A stretch of 64,000 bases of DNA, taken from NCBI GenBank assembly GCA_950295325.1, contig OX485808.1:17320527-17384526 (forward strand). The letters are read 5' to 3'. How positions within the stretch are numbered: position 1 is the first letter of the stretch; the number at the start of each line of letters is the position of its first letter. The notes below the pieces were generated by a model. It saw only the letters and a list, made by a program, of their open reading frames with translations, searched no databases and was not told the origin of the DNA. Positions 12,206 through 23,277 of this stretch are shown here, piece after piece. The stretch comes from Polytrichum commune (Eukaryota; Streptophyta; Polytrichopsida; Polytrichales; Polytrichaceae). The translations under genes and the position numbers were made by a program.

Positions 12206-12711
12206 ATGATCATGATAACTTAAAATTGAGGTGAATTGCCCCAAAAGTGGTTGTCGTGGTAAGTAAGTTCCTCATCCTCATTCATCCCAAGCCTATCCTA
12301 CTTGGACAACTTCCCTTTTGTCCGTGCTCCACCCCAATTCCGAATCGCACATGATGGTGATGATGTTGCCATAGCCAGAGGAAAAGGAAAAAACCAGATA
12401 TTGGTAAGTGTTTCCCAAACAACAACTTGTCTTTCTCTTCTGCTCTTCTGTCGTCCATGTTGTTCGTGTGACAACAATTATCTTCGGCAGCGAATTCCAA
12501 ATCCTCTTACAGTGTGGGGACGGTAGCAAATTCACTTTCCTGTGAGACCGATTTCTGGGTTTCCTTCATGGGTTGAAACTTTCCATCCTTTTGTCTTCTT
12601 TTTAAAATTTTATGTCAATAACCCAACTTGGGATTCTCGCCAGAATCTCTGTGACTCTCTTCTACCGTCTCTGAGGAATTGTGGAGTGATTGGATTACAA
12701 GCATTCCGGCT

Positions 12712-13636
12712 ATGGCGAGTTCCGTTTACTTGGTAGCAGCCAGCTACCATGCTCCACTAATTCAAGCTTCCATAGGCGTTTCCTGTTCTGCGAGGTTGAA
12801 CTATGGTTTCCTTAGACTACCTTCCACTTGTCGAAGCCTCGGGGTTGGGAAGGTGAGAAATTGTTCGAGCAAAGTGGAGCGCAGACGCTCATCATTATCG
12901 CCAAGATGTTGTGCTACGTTACCAGAATCGGAGGAATCTGAGGAGGAGGGATACATGAAGGATTTGCATGTTCCAGCAGAGTGGTTGGCACCTTCAGTTG
13001 CAGCTCAGGCACAAATTTCCATCCCAGCCTAACCCTCCCCTTCTCCCTCAAACATAATACTGCAATTGTAGTGCGGTGGTTTGAGAGATTCTTGATGCTT
13101 CTGTAGCATCAATGCTCCTGTGAAACTTGTCTGATTGTCTGCTTGTAATCTGCGACTTTGAATGTAAAATTAGTCGGTGTCTGTAGAGTTTTTTCTTGTT
13201 TCTTCCTGCATTTGCTGATTTGGCGAGTGCCCAAACTTCCTGCATTATATGTTCAATTTGCTCACGCAACTTCGAGATGTGTACGATATCGGAAGGTGTG
13301 TTTGGTTTGATAAACTGCTTCTGCTGTTGTGGACAGGAAGCTGAGTGGCTGCGAGGCGCATTGCACCAGTGGCTGGACGATGAATACTGTCCGGAGCCAG
13401 CAAACGAGGAGATAAGCCGGAGATGTGCAAAAGTATATTACTACTGTCTGCTGGAAGAGCAGGTGGACATTGGTGACATCTTGATGCAGATGGTGCGGGA
13501 TTTGGAGACCTTCTCCTTCAAAGAAAGCTTCCACGGAGCATTCAGTTCAGCCAACGCCGCAATCGAACTGATCACAAAGCGGATGGACCAGATGGACAAC
13601 AGCAGCAGCATTCAGCAAAGCAGCAGCAGCAGCTGA
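12712..13636 (+). CDS. Conserved plant plastid-type protein of unknown function, 2 exons
   Basis: The ATG at 12712 starts a Ser/Arg-rich, acid-poor leader (about residues 1-65) typical of a chloroplast transit peptide. The mature part reads DLHVPAEWLAPS, then EAEWLRGALHQWLDDEYCPEP, RCAKVYYYCLLEEQ, DIGDILMQMVRDLE and ESFHGAFSSANAAIELI. It ends in a Ser-rich tail with stop TGA 13634-13636. I recall this C-terminal region as conserved in uncharacterised plant chloroplast proteins but know no function. Exon 2 starts at 13337 after an AG. For exon 1 two in-frame donors are possible: a GC donor after 13008 (keeping VAAQ) or a GT donor after 12996 (losing it). Protein length is 198 residues with the GC donor and 194 with the GT donor. 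Confidence 0.8.
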
Positions 13637-14729
13637 CAGACTTGAAACCCTAATTTTGCTCTCTCCATCTCCGACTGACCTAGTCGAATCGAATTCGGAA
13701 ACTGCGTGTGAATTGGAAGGGGTGAGGTAGAAAATTCGTCTCATCGGTTGTGTATGCATTTATCCCATCGCACTTTCACATGCAGAAGTCAGGATTGGGG
13801 ATTGTTACCGTCCACAGACGTTGGTACGTTACATGTTATGGCAAAAAAGGGTTGTATCTCAGAACCGTAGCTCAGTGAATCATCGTCTCGAAGTGAGGAA
13901 CAATTGATCAATGTCGAAGAGAAGCATTACTTAGAGGTGAGTAGAACTAGGATGGAACTAGAAGCATTTGTATATTTGGCAACTATCTATTGTGCATAGT
14001 GTTCCACTGATACATCATGTGGATTCATCATAGTGCTCCATTCGAGTGTCTCTGAGTGTGGTATCGTTTTGTTTGTTTGTTTGTTTGTTTTTTTCACTTT
14101 TTTGTTTTTGTTTTGTTTTTTTTTTAAATACTAAAATGTTAAGTTTGTAAACAAGTACAGATTGATGAAACGGGCTCCATAGTCCTTTGTATGCGGCAAT
14201 TGGAATGCCAGAAAATGTCCAGAAAGCCTGCCACCATCTGTTTCAATCAGTCGCATATTGCAACAGAGCAATCGGCAGACCTAATTTAGTGACTCACATA
14301 TCCTCTTAGCATGTTCACCATCATCTCTTTGAGACTTCCAAGTGCATTCCTCTCAAGTTGCTATGTCCTGGGCCCCGTCTTTCAGTCTCCAGGGCATTTA
14401 TATTTGCAGTGTGGGCATTTGGAGATCCAACATTCTCAGTACAGCAACCCAAAAATATTCATCATCAGGACCTCAGGCACAGTTGACAACACGTTACCTT
14501 AAATTCTTGCATCACAAATAAGTCGGAAGGTTGATAGATCACTATCAATCACAGTTTGACAAAAAAGCAAATATCACAACAACCATTTCCTCTCCACAAG
14601 TTCACATCATCGCAAGAACAGCAAAAATCTGGCACTTTGCAACAATGAGCACACAGGAGGTTAACGTGATTCACAGCCTGCAATGATGTTCTCAGCCACT
14701 ATTAACGAAGGCTACACAGTGTGTTTTTA
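13637..14729. other. Intergenic / 3' flank
   Basis: 3' flank of the plastid-protein gene, then AT-rich DNA with a (TTTG)n and T-rich tract near 14068-14126. No further gene is supported. Confidence 0.5.
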
Positions 14730-15341
14730 TCATTTCTTCATTTCTCATCACATCATCGGTTACCTTACTCATCAATCCACACCATAACCCTTGAATTGAA
14801 TGTCTAACATACAACATCGAGTCTTGGCAAGAAAGAAACATCACATCACATCAGGTCAGTCTTAAGCTTATCTTTTTTTGAAAAACACGATGTTGACCAC
14901 TAGACTGACATTTAGTTACATCGCACTGTATTTCTCATCACATCATCGATTACTCACTCATTCACAAGAGTCATCACACCATAAACCTTGAACTGAATGT
15001 CTAACATACAACAATAACTCTAGGCAAGATAGAAATGTGAAACATCATATTAGGTGTGGGCTTAAGTTAAGCCTATCTTTTTGTGAAAAACACGATGTTG
15101 ACCACTTTTCTCACATTAAGTTGCGTCACACTGTGTTTCTCATCACATCATTGGTTGCTCACTCATCATGAGTCATCACACAATAACCCTTAAACTGAAT
15201 GTCTAACATACAACAACAAGTCTTGGCAAGAGAGAAATGTGGAACTTCATAAGGTCGGATGTGTTCTGAAGTAATAAGCGTACCTTTCTTCGAAGAACAT
15301 AATGTTGACCACTTTTCTCTAAGATTAAGTTACGTGTCACA
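14730..15341. repeat. Triplicated ~200-bp tandem repeat upstream of SPS, each copy with a W-box core
   Basis: Copies start near 14730, 14931 and 15132. Shared blocks in order are 'TTTCTCATCACATCAT', 'CACTCATCA'-like, 'AACTGAATGTCTAACATACAAC', 'GGCAAGA.AGAAA' and 'ATGTTGACCACT'. The last contains TTGACC, the WRKY-binding W-box core, at about 14892, 15096 and 15301. The array ends about 280 bp before the SPS start codon. A regulatory role is inferred from the position only. Confidence 0.85.
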
Positions 15342-15617
15342 GAAGGGGTTTAATAACCTTATCAGCAAGGAACAGAGATCGTGTCTGAGGTGGCGCCTCC
15401 GGAGGGGAGGCTGCCCCACCGCCACGAACTAACCCACATGGAAAGCAAAGCACAGCAAAGGTCTGCCTCCCTGCCTCCTTGCATTCGGGCCTTCAACGTT
15501 AAGCTTATGTAGTCTCATGGCCGTGCTCTCACTGCGGCGGCCATCCCTTTGGGGCCATCCCACTTGTCCTGACTCCTGACTAATCTAAGTGAAGACGTTA
15601 CTCATCGTGCTTTCGCC

Positions 15618-18600
15618 ATGGCCGCGGTGGCTATGGCCTCGTCCGGCTTCAAGCAGCACATCATCATCCCCAACCCTACCGCCATCTGTTGCTGCTCATC
15701 CTCGTCCAGGGCTGTTGTTATTGGCCGCCCGCTCTGCATTTCCCTTCGTCAGTGCCATCACTCACCCCATCAATTGTTGTGAATTTGCAATGCGAATCCA
15801 TCCATCCGCAGCTTCCAATGCCGATGATGTATGTTGTAGATGGGTTAAGGAGCTCTTTGGAACCGGAATTGGACATCCTGGGAGGAGGAGGGTAGGAGGG
15901 TGATGATGCGTAGAGTATGTCACCATGATGCTCCTCTTGTGTGCAAGTCACACTACCTGCAACTTTTCTAGCGGGTTGCTTCTGGGGGTAGGATGTTTTG
16001 GGTTCTGAGGTAGTGAGGTTGCAGGGTCAGTTTTGGAAGGTGGAGTGGAATAATTGCTGGTGCAAATTGTTGCCACCAAAATGGCTGTGCTCGTCTTTCA
16101 AACCCAGCCAACCGGCATTGTTTCAATGCTGATGCTGTAGATGGTTTACAGAAGAAAATTTTGGAACCGGAATTGGGCATCCTGAAGGAGGGTAGGAGGA
16201 GGATAATGCGCTGAGTATTTCACGATGATGCTTCTCTTTGTCCGAGTCACACTACCTGCAACTTCTCTTGCCGATTGGCTCTGGGGCTAGAATGTATTGG
16301 GTTTTGAGGTGGCAAGGTTGGCAGTGGAATTGTCGATGCAAATCAATGGCCGCTTCATTTCCAAACCCAATTCCTCCCTTGTCCCGCTCTTTGCAATATT
16401 GCCAACCGGCATTGGAGTAATGGCTTTCGATGCTGACGTTGTCGATGGGTTAAGATAATTTTGGAATCGGAATTAGAAATCCTGAATAGGAGGGTAAGAG
16501 GATGATGATGCGTAGAGCATGTCACCATGTTACTCTTGTGAGAGCGAGTCACACTCCCTGAAACTATTCTTGCGGATTGTTTCTGGGGCTAGAGTGGAAT
16601 TGGTGGTGCCAATCGTTGCTACTGAAATATCAGTGTCATCTTTTCCAGACCCAATCCCTCCCTTGTGGCGGTCTTTCCACTATTGCCAACCGGCATTAAT
16701 TCTTATCCCTAGTTCCATCCTCACTACATTCTGAAACCTCCAAAATTATCTTGGACAAATCAGCAGTCTTTTTTAGCATTGCGCACCTATTCTCACTCAC
16801 TCACGTTCTAAGATTAGTTCATGGATATTACAAAGTATGCAGATGAAAATTACTGTTTATGTGACCGGCTTGAGGTCTTTTTGTTATATCACTGAATGCA
16901 GTTTTTCCCAGTTCATATTCTGGGTTGATAGGTTTTACAGTTTGGTAGATGATACTACTACTCAGGTAGGCTTCTACATTGGCATCAATGGTGATTGGAT
17001 TTAGAGAGGTTTGGGGTTGGAATTTGTAGATGGAGGAATCAGGGATCGAAGTTAGAGATCGAAATTTGGGGCTGCACCCGAAACTGTTGACATTATTATT
17101 AGGTTAAAACTGAAGTTCGGGAGCTGATGTAGTGGCCCCTGTCTCAAGTGCAGAATTGAACAACACGGTACGAAAGGTTGCAACTCGAGCTGGACCCGCT
17201 CTGCCAACGTCAACTGAACCTCAGCTTCGGGAGAAGCTAAGCCTGTCTGATTTAGTAGCCCCTGTCTCTGACGACCTGGAAATTCTTAATGAAAACCTAC
17301 AAAAGGTCGGTCTTTTCTTCCGCGGAATAACATCGTTGCTTCTACAGTCTGACACCTTTTGGCAGAAGTTGAGTACGCGAAATGTGGATTTTTTTAAAAG
17401 AGCTTCTAATCTGAGATGCCTGCTGCAGGTGGTGGGTGCTGACAATGAGATGCTCATGTCAGCAGCACGCCAAATTTTTGGAGCAGGCGGCAAGCGCATG
17501 AGGCCTGCTCTAGTTTTCCTCGTGTCTCGAGCAACTTCTCAGCTCTCTGGCTTAGAGTACGTTGTTTTTTGTGATGAAAATTAGTAGAGATTAGGGCAAA
17601 TTTTCAGCTAAATGCAATTTGTCTTATTGAAAGGATTACATCACTCCATGAAGTTGTAGTGGTAGTGGTAGTGGCTTTTTGTTGTTGTTGTTGTAGTAGA
17701 CCATCCTGATGTAGAGATAAATTCTCGAATTAGACACCTGTACAACATTTGTGGTGAATCCATTTTTCAGTAAGTGCCTGCCTTTCCGGGGTTGATTCAG
17801 GAACTTGCAGCCACAGCATCGACGGCTTGCAGAAGTCACAGAAATGATTCACACTGCGAGTCTGATTCACGATGATGTTCTGGATGAGAGTGATACAAGG
17901 CGTGGTAATTTTCTTTCTTTCTTTCTTGTATCTGTTACTGAATTCCAGTGAAGGAGATGCACTGAATTGCTCCAAAAATGCATTTCCTCTTCGATGTCAA
18001 GGGAAAGCCAAGGAAGAGCTTTGAGAGGCATGTTTGCGTCTTTTCTGGCTTCCAAATTCATGGGGAGTTTCACAAAAGCAGGTTGAATCCACTCAAATCA
18101 CCCATGACTTAACCTCAAATGAGACGGGTGATTCGTGGAAACTGTTTTGAGATAGTGTCGAGTCCCATCAAGCTCACATCTGCAGGTTTTGTTGCAGGTA
18201 AGCAAACTGTGCACCAGCGATTTGGGACACGAATTGCTGTTCTTGCTGGCGACTTTATGTTTGCACAGTCCTCATGGTATTTGGCCAATCTCGACAACTT
18301 GGAAGTCATCAAACTTATTAGTCAGGTATGAAAGAGTATACCTGCATACCTGCTTAGAAGAGCTGGGGCTAAAAGGGCAAAGTCATATTTACTGAATGTG
18401 GTCGAATTTCTCTCACCACCAAATGTTGAGAATTTTTCCTACTTTTGACCTTTTTTTAGTATGCCATGGTTAAAGTGGAGAGCACTCTAAGCGTATATGG
18501 TGGTCTCTCTCCTGATATACATCTCACAATGCAAGTGACCGGCTTTTAATGCTGAGTCGGTGTTGATACATACACTTCAGGGTTTAATATATATTGACAG

Positions 18601-19522
18601 TGCTAACTCAACATTGAGCTAATGATTCACTCAACATTGATTCAATTCATGGTTCAACTCATGGTCTTGCAACTATAAAATATAGAAACAATATAATTTT
18701 TTTTGGAACCTGTTTGGTAGGCATTGATTTAATGTCATAGTTTGATATAATTGAATGAATGTGAAACTAGTGTTGATATATGAATTTAGAGGTTTGTGAT
18801 GCATGCTTTTGTGTTTATGTAGCATTCCAGGTGTTCATCTGTTAATAGTTGCCAGAGGTTACTTCCCAAATGTTTTATTGTTCATGTCTCTACCTGGGTG
18901 TGGATAGCCTACTTATGGTGAAATGTGGGGCTGAAGTTATGGTGACTTGTTTCTTCGGGGGCTGTTTAAACAGGTGATTAAGGATTTTGCAAGTGGAGAG
19001 ATAAAGCAGGTGCAGAATCTGTTTGATTGTGATGTAACATTACAAAACTATTTAGAAAAAAGTTACTACAAGACAGCATCCTTGATTGCAGCGAGTACAA
19101 GGTCAGCGGCGATATTTAGTAGATCTACACCTCAAATATGTCAGCAAATGTTTGACTATGGGATGCACTTAGGTCTTGCCTTCCAAGTTGTGGACGACAT
19201 TTTGGACTTCACACAGACATCAGAACAGCTTGGCAAACCTGCAGGAAGTGACTTATCAAAGGGTAATTTGACTGCTCCTGTGCTTTTTGCAATGGAACGG
19301 GAACCCACACTACGAGGTTTGATAGACTCTGAGTTTACAGAAGAAGGCTCACTGGCAGCAGCTATTGACCTGGTGCACCGAGGTGGTGGTTTAGATAGAG
19401 CGCGTGAGCTTGCGGCGCAAGAAGGAGATTTGGCACGAAAATCATTGGAACATTTGCCAGCAGGGGATGTGAAACAATCTTTAGAGAAGATGATAGATTA
19501 TGTCTTGGAACGTATATATTAG
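15618..19522 (+). CDS. SPS: Plastid solanesyl diphosphate synthase (trans-long-chain prenyl transferase), 6 exons
   Basis: Exons: about 15618-15778 (transit peptide, end uncertain), about 17116-17305, 17429-17556, 17801-17904, 18198-18325 and 18974-19522. Phases agree and give about 419 residues, close to plant SPS. The enzyme adds isopentenyl units to make the C45 side chain of plastoquinone-9. Landmarks: GAGGKRMRP (about 134-142, substrate-binding GKR), first Asp-rich motif [11 protein letters not shown] (DDVLD 184-188), [15 protein letters not shown], second motif VVDDILDF (DDILD 311-315), GKPAGSDL and NLTAPV. The N-terminal [11 protein letters not shown]... segment is rich in Ser and hydroxylated residues, as in plastid transit peptides. 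The link between exons 1 and 2 is the weakest part. The other junctions are secure because they restore known conserved blocks. Confidence 0.92.
15810..16686. repeat. Triplicated ~290-300-bp tandem repeat in SPS intron 1
   Basis: Units begin near 15810, 16108 and 16399. The phrase 'CCAACCGGCATT' occurs at 16108, 16398 and again at the end (16686). Shared blocks: 'GATGGGTTAAG'-like, 'TTTGGAACCGGAATT', 'CATCCTG', 'AGGGTAGGAGG', 'GAGTCACACTACCTG', 'GGCTCTGGGGCTAG' and 'CCCAATCCCTCCCTTG'. The copies are diverged. They fill most of the intron between the transit-peptide exon and the catalytic exons. Confidence 0.85.
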
Positions 19523-20499
19523 ATTAGGATGTAGAGGGAATTCTTCCTGGCCGTAATGCAACCATGGCCTTGTAACAGTAGTTTTAACCCTTTTTCTCAG
19601 TGTGCCATTCTTTTGATGAATTTGCCAAAGTGGCAATGTATCAACTTCTCAATTGATCAACTGGTTGCTCTCACGTTTTTTGTTGATTGCAAATTATACT
19701 CTCAACAGGTACATAACCAGATGTCAACACATAGCTGCAGCAAAAGAGCATAGCTGAGGCTTCTCAACAGCAGAATAACTCAACTGTAGGAGGTCCAGTT
19801 CTTGCCCCTCAGGGCCGGCCACATGGGCTGCTGTAATGGGCTCTGGTCCCTTCTGTGTTCAATTTAACCCCTGTGGGGATATTTCAGCTCAACTGTGGGA
19901 GGTGAAATACAAATGTGCCTGCGTTAGGTATGCAAAACTCTTACGGCCTAATGAATCAAACGATGTACTGGGCTTAATTTTATACAGAGAACGAGTCTGT
20001 GTTGCTCCACATTGTTCCTAATAAAGTTTTGTGGGTTTGTTTAGTAATTGTTGCTGGGTTTTGTTTACTCCCCCAATCTGTTAGCATCATTTTCAGATGC
20101 AGAGGCAGGGACTGAGCCCAGTTTTATTTCAACTCTTAGGAGTGCTAGGTGAAGCAATGCTCACAAACAATCTTGGCAAACTCACTATACAGAAATTCAC
20201 GTGTGTTGCTCAGAGTTTCTTTTGAAGGCCGGAAGCACCTCAGGTGGCTTAACCTGGAAGAGAAATCCATAGCCATATGTCAGAGCAAGCATTCTAAGAT
20301 AGCTGCAATCCTGTCACTCCTACTCAAATATAAGATGATATGCACTACCTAACAATAAATGTTGAACGATCTCTCAACCTACTGAACGTCCCAAGGAGAG
20401 GATGAAAGAAACTACAAACAGAAAAAATAGAAAAGCTCATTTATTCAAAAAAGCATTGCATACTGAAGAGCCTATTTTGAGGAAGTTCTGCGGTGGATT
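19523..20499. other. SPS 3' flank
   Basis: No gene. An AATAAA at 20020-20025 could be a plant polyadenylation signal for SPS, though it lies about 500 bp past the stop and nearer sites may be used. Confidence 0.4.
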
Positions 20500-23277
20500 T
20501 TAACCTGTGGGTTTTCTCCAGAACTGGTCCTCAAGATTTGAGTAGATTTCAAAAAGTTGTTTTTGAGTGGTGAGCAGCAATATTTTTACAATCCTTTCCT
20601 GTGCCCCGAAACTGAGACTCTAGAGCCCTAGCAGACTTCCTCAATTGGCCAAATTCATCTTCATCAATTTAGGAATTCAGCACACTTGGAGCCCCTGCAA
20701 AATATAAACAGAGCTTTTGAAAATAGAAAGTGTCCGCATTCTGAGAAAGTGAAGTATCCTGCAATCGTATCTCTTGTTGCACATTGTAGCCTAGAGGTGC
20801 ACTCAAAAGAACAATATTCTAGATGAGACGGAAATAAGGAAACCATATACCTTAGTGCATTTGCCTTATTAAAACCATGACCATTACTGTAAATTGCATC
20901 TTTTGTGCGTTGCTCATCTTTGGTTTGTTGACGATAGAGTGCACGAACAGCTTGCAGAGCAACCTCAATATTGTTTTGCATGGCCGCAAGCATGTCCCCC
21001 CAAAATCCCAAATCAAGTTATGCCGCTTTCTAACAATTTCTTCTCTGAAAGTTTCTTGGTTGCCATTGTCCCCCTCACCAGAGTCAGAGTCGGATATATC
21101 CTCCTCACCGTTGGAAACACTATCTTCTGATGCACAGACAATAAATTTCTTAAGGATTCAACACCCTCATCCATTTCTACATCATCAATATTTAGATCTT
21201 CCGATGATAGCTTTAGAAGATTCTCTACTTGGCCAGTATTTGAGGGGGATAATATTTCGTGAGAGCTACTACGATGTGGGGTTTTGCTGCTCTCCGATAT
21301 TTGAGGTTCAGTTTCAAAAGAAGTATGCTTGTTGCGCTTGGACCTTACCATACGTCTAAAGAGGATATCAGAGTCAAAATCTGAGTTTGTAAAGTCAATA
21401 AATCTGGTGTCAGTTGTGATATTTGCTCTTGGTTTTGAGGACTCGTATGTCTCCACAAAACTGTCGTCCTGATCCAGAGCTTTCGAAAGAGGCTTGTGAA
21501 GAGTCTCCAATGGAAAAGTTTGTATCTTTGTCACTGCACTCAACCTCATCCTCTACCTCTAGACCACCTTTTGCATACTTTGTATTGCGTGTATTTTTTT
21601 CCCCTCTACAACTCAGTCTCTTATAAGATGTCCTTGGATGATCATTGGTGGACGTTGAAGAAGATAAACGTCCGAGTCTTTTGCTCCTTATGAGCCCTTC
21701 TTCTACATGATCATTTGTAACATCTGCATTCCCTGCATTAAGTAATTCAATCGTTTTTTCCCTCCTCGGTCCATTGAGAGGATATTTGGGAATCACCTTG
21801 CCATTTGTTTGCAACTCCTCAGTGACAGACTCTGTTACAGAAATTCCACCTCCAAATTCCATCCCCACAACAGCTACCATGCGCAAGGCTTCACGTGTGC
21901 TTGAGGAATTATAAAGCTCTTGCAATTGAAGATCATTCTCCAAAGGGGTAGCATTACAGGCTGCTACATACTCGTAAGAAGTCTTGAATATTAAGCTCTT
22001 CTTCGTGGGGGGTGAAGCAACATTGTCTTCATTCTCCTCATCACTCAACACTTGGATTAAATTCCTCCTATGCTTCCTTGTTCCTTGACTACCAGTATTC
22101 GTTGATCTCTCCACATGGTCCATATGATTTGCCTCCAAAGTACATGTTGTGTTTTCATCTGCTACAACACCAGACGTGACCACCAAGTTTGCACCCAATG
22201 CCTTATCTAAAGTCAACTCTGACCCTTGTTGGCATCCACCTCCATCACACTGATGATTTTGCGCCTGAATTTGGCTCATGTTGTCATGCACCCCTACATG
22301 TTCCAACCCACATGCCACTACATTGAGCTCTTCAATGTTGCTCTTACAGGTTTTTGAGATGGTCGCGCGTCTCTCTCTCCAAAGTGATTTGTTACACTCT
22401 CAGCATGATTTGAAGAAGGTCCGGGAGCTTCAACATTCCATTAAGATTCATTTGCTATGGTCTCCAAGAGTTTTGTATTGTTAAGAATTTGTGTCTCATG
22501 ACTTTGGCATTCCTTCTTGTGTTCAATATGAATATCCCTATGGTCATTTTCTGCTTGTTCACGAGTCCTTCGCTGTGGAAGTTCTCTTGATGTTTCATGA
22601 GCTGTACATAAGGCTTCCTCCATATAAACTTTTGTAGGAAATGCAGGTCCAACATTGAGTCCAAGTGACATGTCCAATGAATGTCCTACTTTTAACCACT
22701 TCCGAAATAGTATGATTCTCCAACAGTTCAATATTCCCAGAAGATGGTGCCATAACTTCATTGACTGTGGTTGGAGTCTGAGGAGACATCATGGTTGTAT
22801 CCTGCATAGGTCCCCTGCTTAGTATCCAAATGCACAACTTATATCCTATCGATGAGAACAACCATAATGCTATACATATCACATGGTTTAAATCTCAAGT
22901 CTTTGGTTAATTTGGATTGGCTTGGCAGTCATGTTGAAGAGTACATAAACTACTGAGCCATACCTGAGGGACTCTGGGAGATTCCGCAATTGTCGCATTC
23001 TTATGGATCCCACTGGATTGGACGACTGCAGAAAGAGGGGACAAAAAAAATTCTCTTCTCACTTTATCCAACAAGGAGAGGACCTCTTGTTCACGACTCA
23101 AAGATGTTCGCAATTGCTGTGGAATACATCTCTCTCGATCGATTGCTTCATCCTCCCGTAGATAGAGAGCTCCTCAACTCTACTTCGCAGTATAGACATG
23201 GTACTTCGTGCTATTTCCCACTCCTCATAATGCCCTTCACAGAATTGACAACATGATTGTGTAGTCATGTTGTTCAT
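20500..23277 (-). pseudogene. Frameshifted pseudogene of an uncharacterised plant coiled-coil/nuclear-type protein
   Basis: The minus strand starts at ATG 23277 (MNNMTTQSCCQFCEGHYEEW) and can be followed across all three frames. Later segments are LRTSLSREQEVLSLLDKVRR, a long Ser/Asn/Glu-rich region (22318-21410 is one 302-codon frame), SNGEEDISDSDSGEGDNG, FREEIVRKRHNLIWDFGG, MLAAMQNNIEVALQAVRALY, then after a likely intron (acceptor near 20698) KCAEFL and QLFEIYSNLEDQFW. Breaks: frame changes near 23130, 22690, 22345, 21470, 21150 and 21005, more near the 3' end, and an in-frame TAA at 22441. The C-terminal region resembles a plant family I remember as uncharacterised. Neighbouring genes are intact, which argues against general sequencing error, though one shift sits in a 6-G run. 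Function unknown. Confidence 0.65.

Noticed and set aside
20500-23277. Identification of the pseudogene as ASY3 or another meiotic coiled-coil protein
   Set aside because: Composition is similar (Ser/Asn/Glu-rich) but no conserved ASY3 block is visible; proximity to ASY1 is weak evidence.
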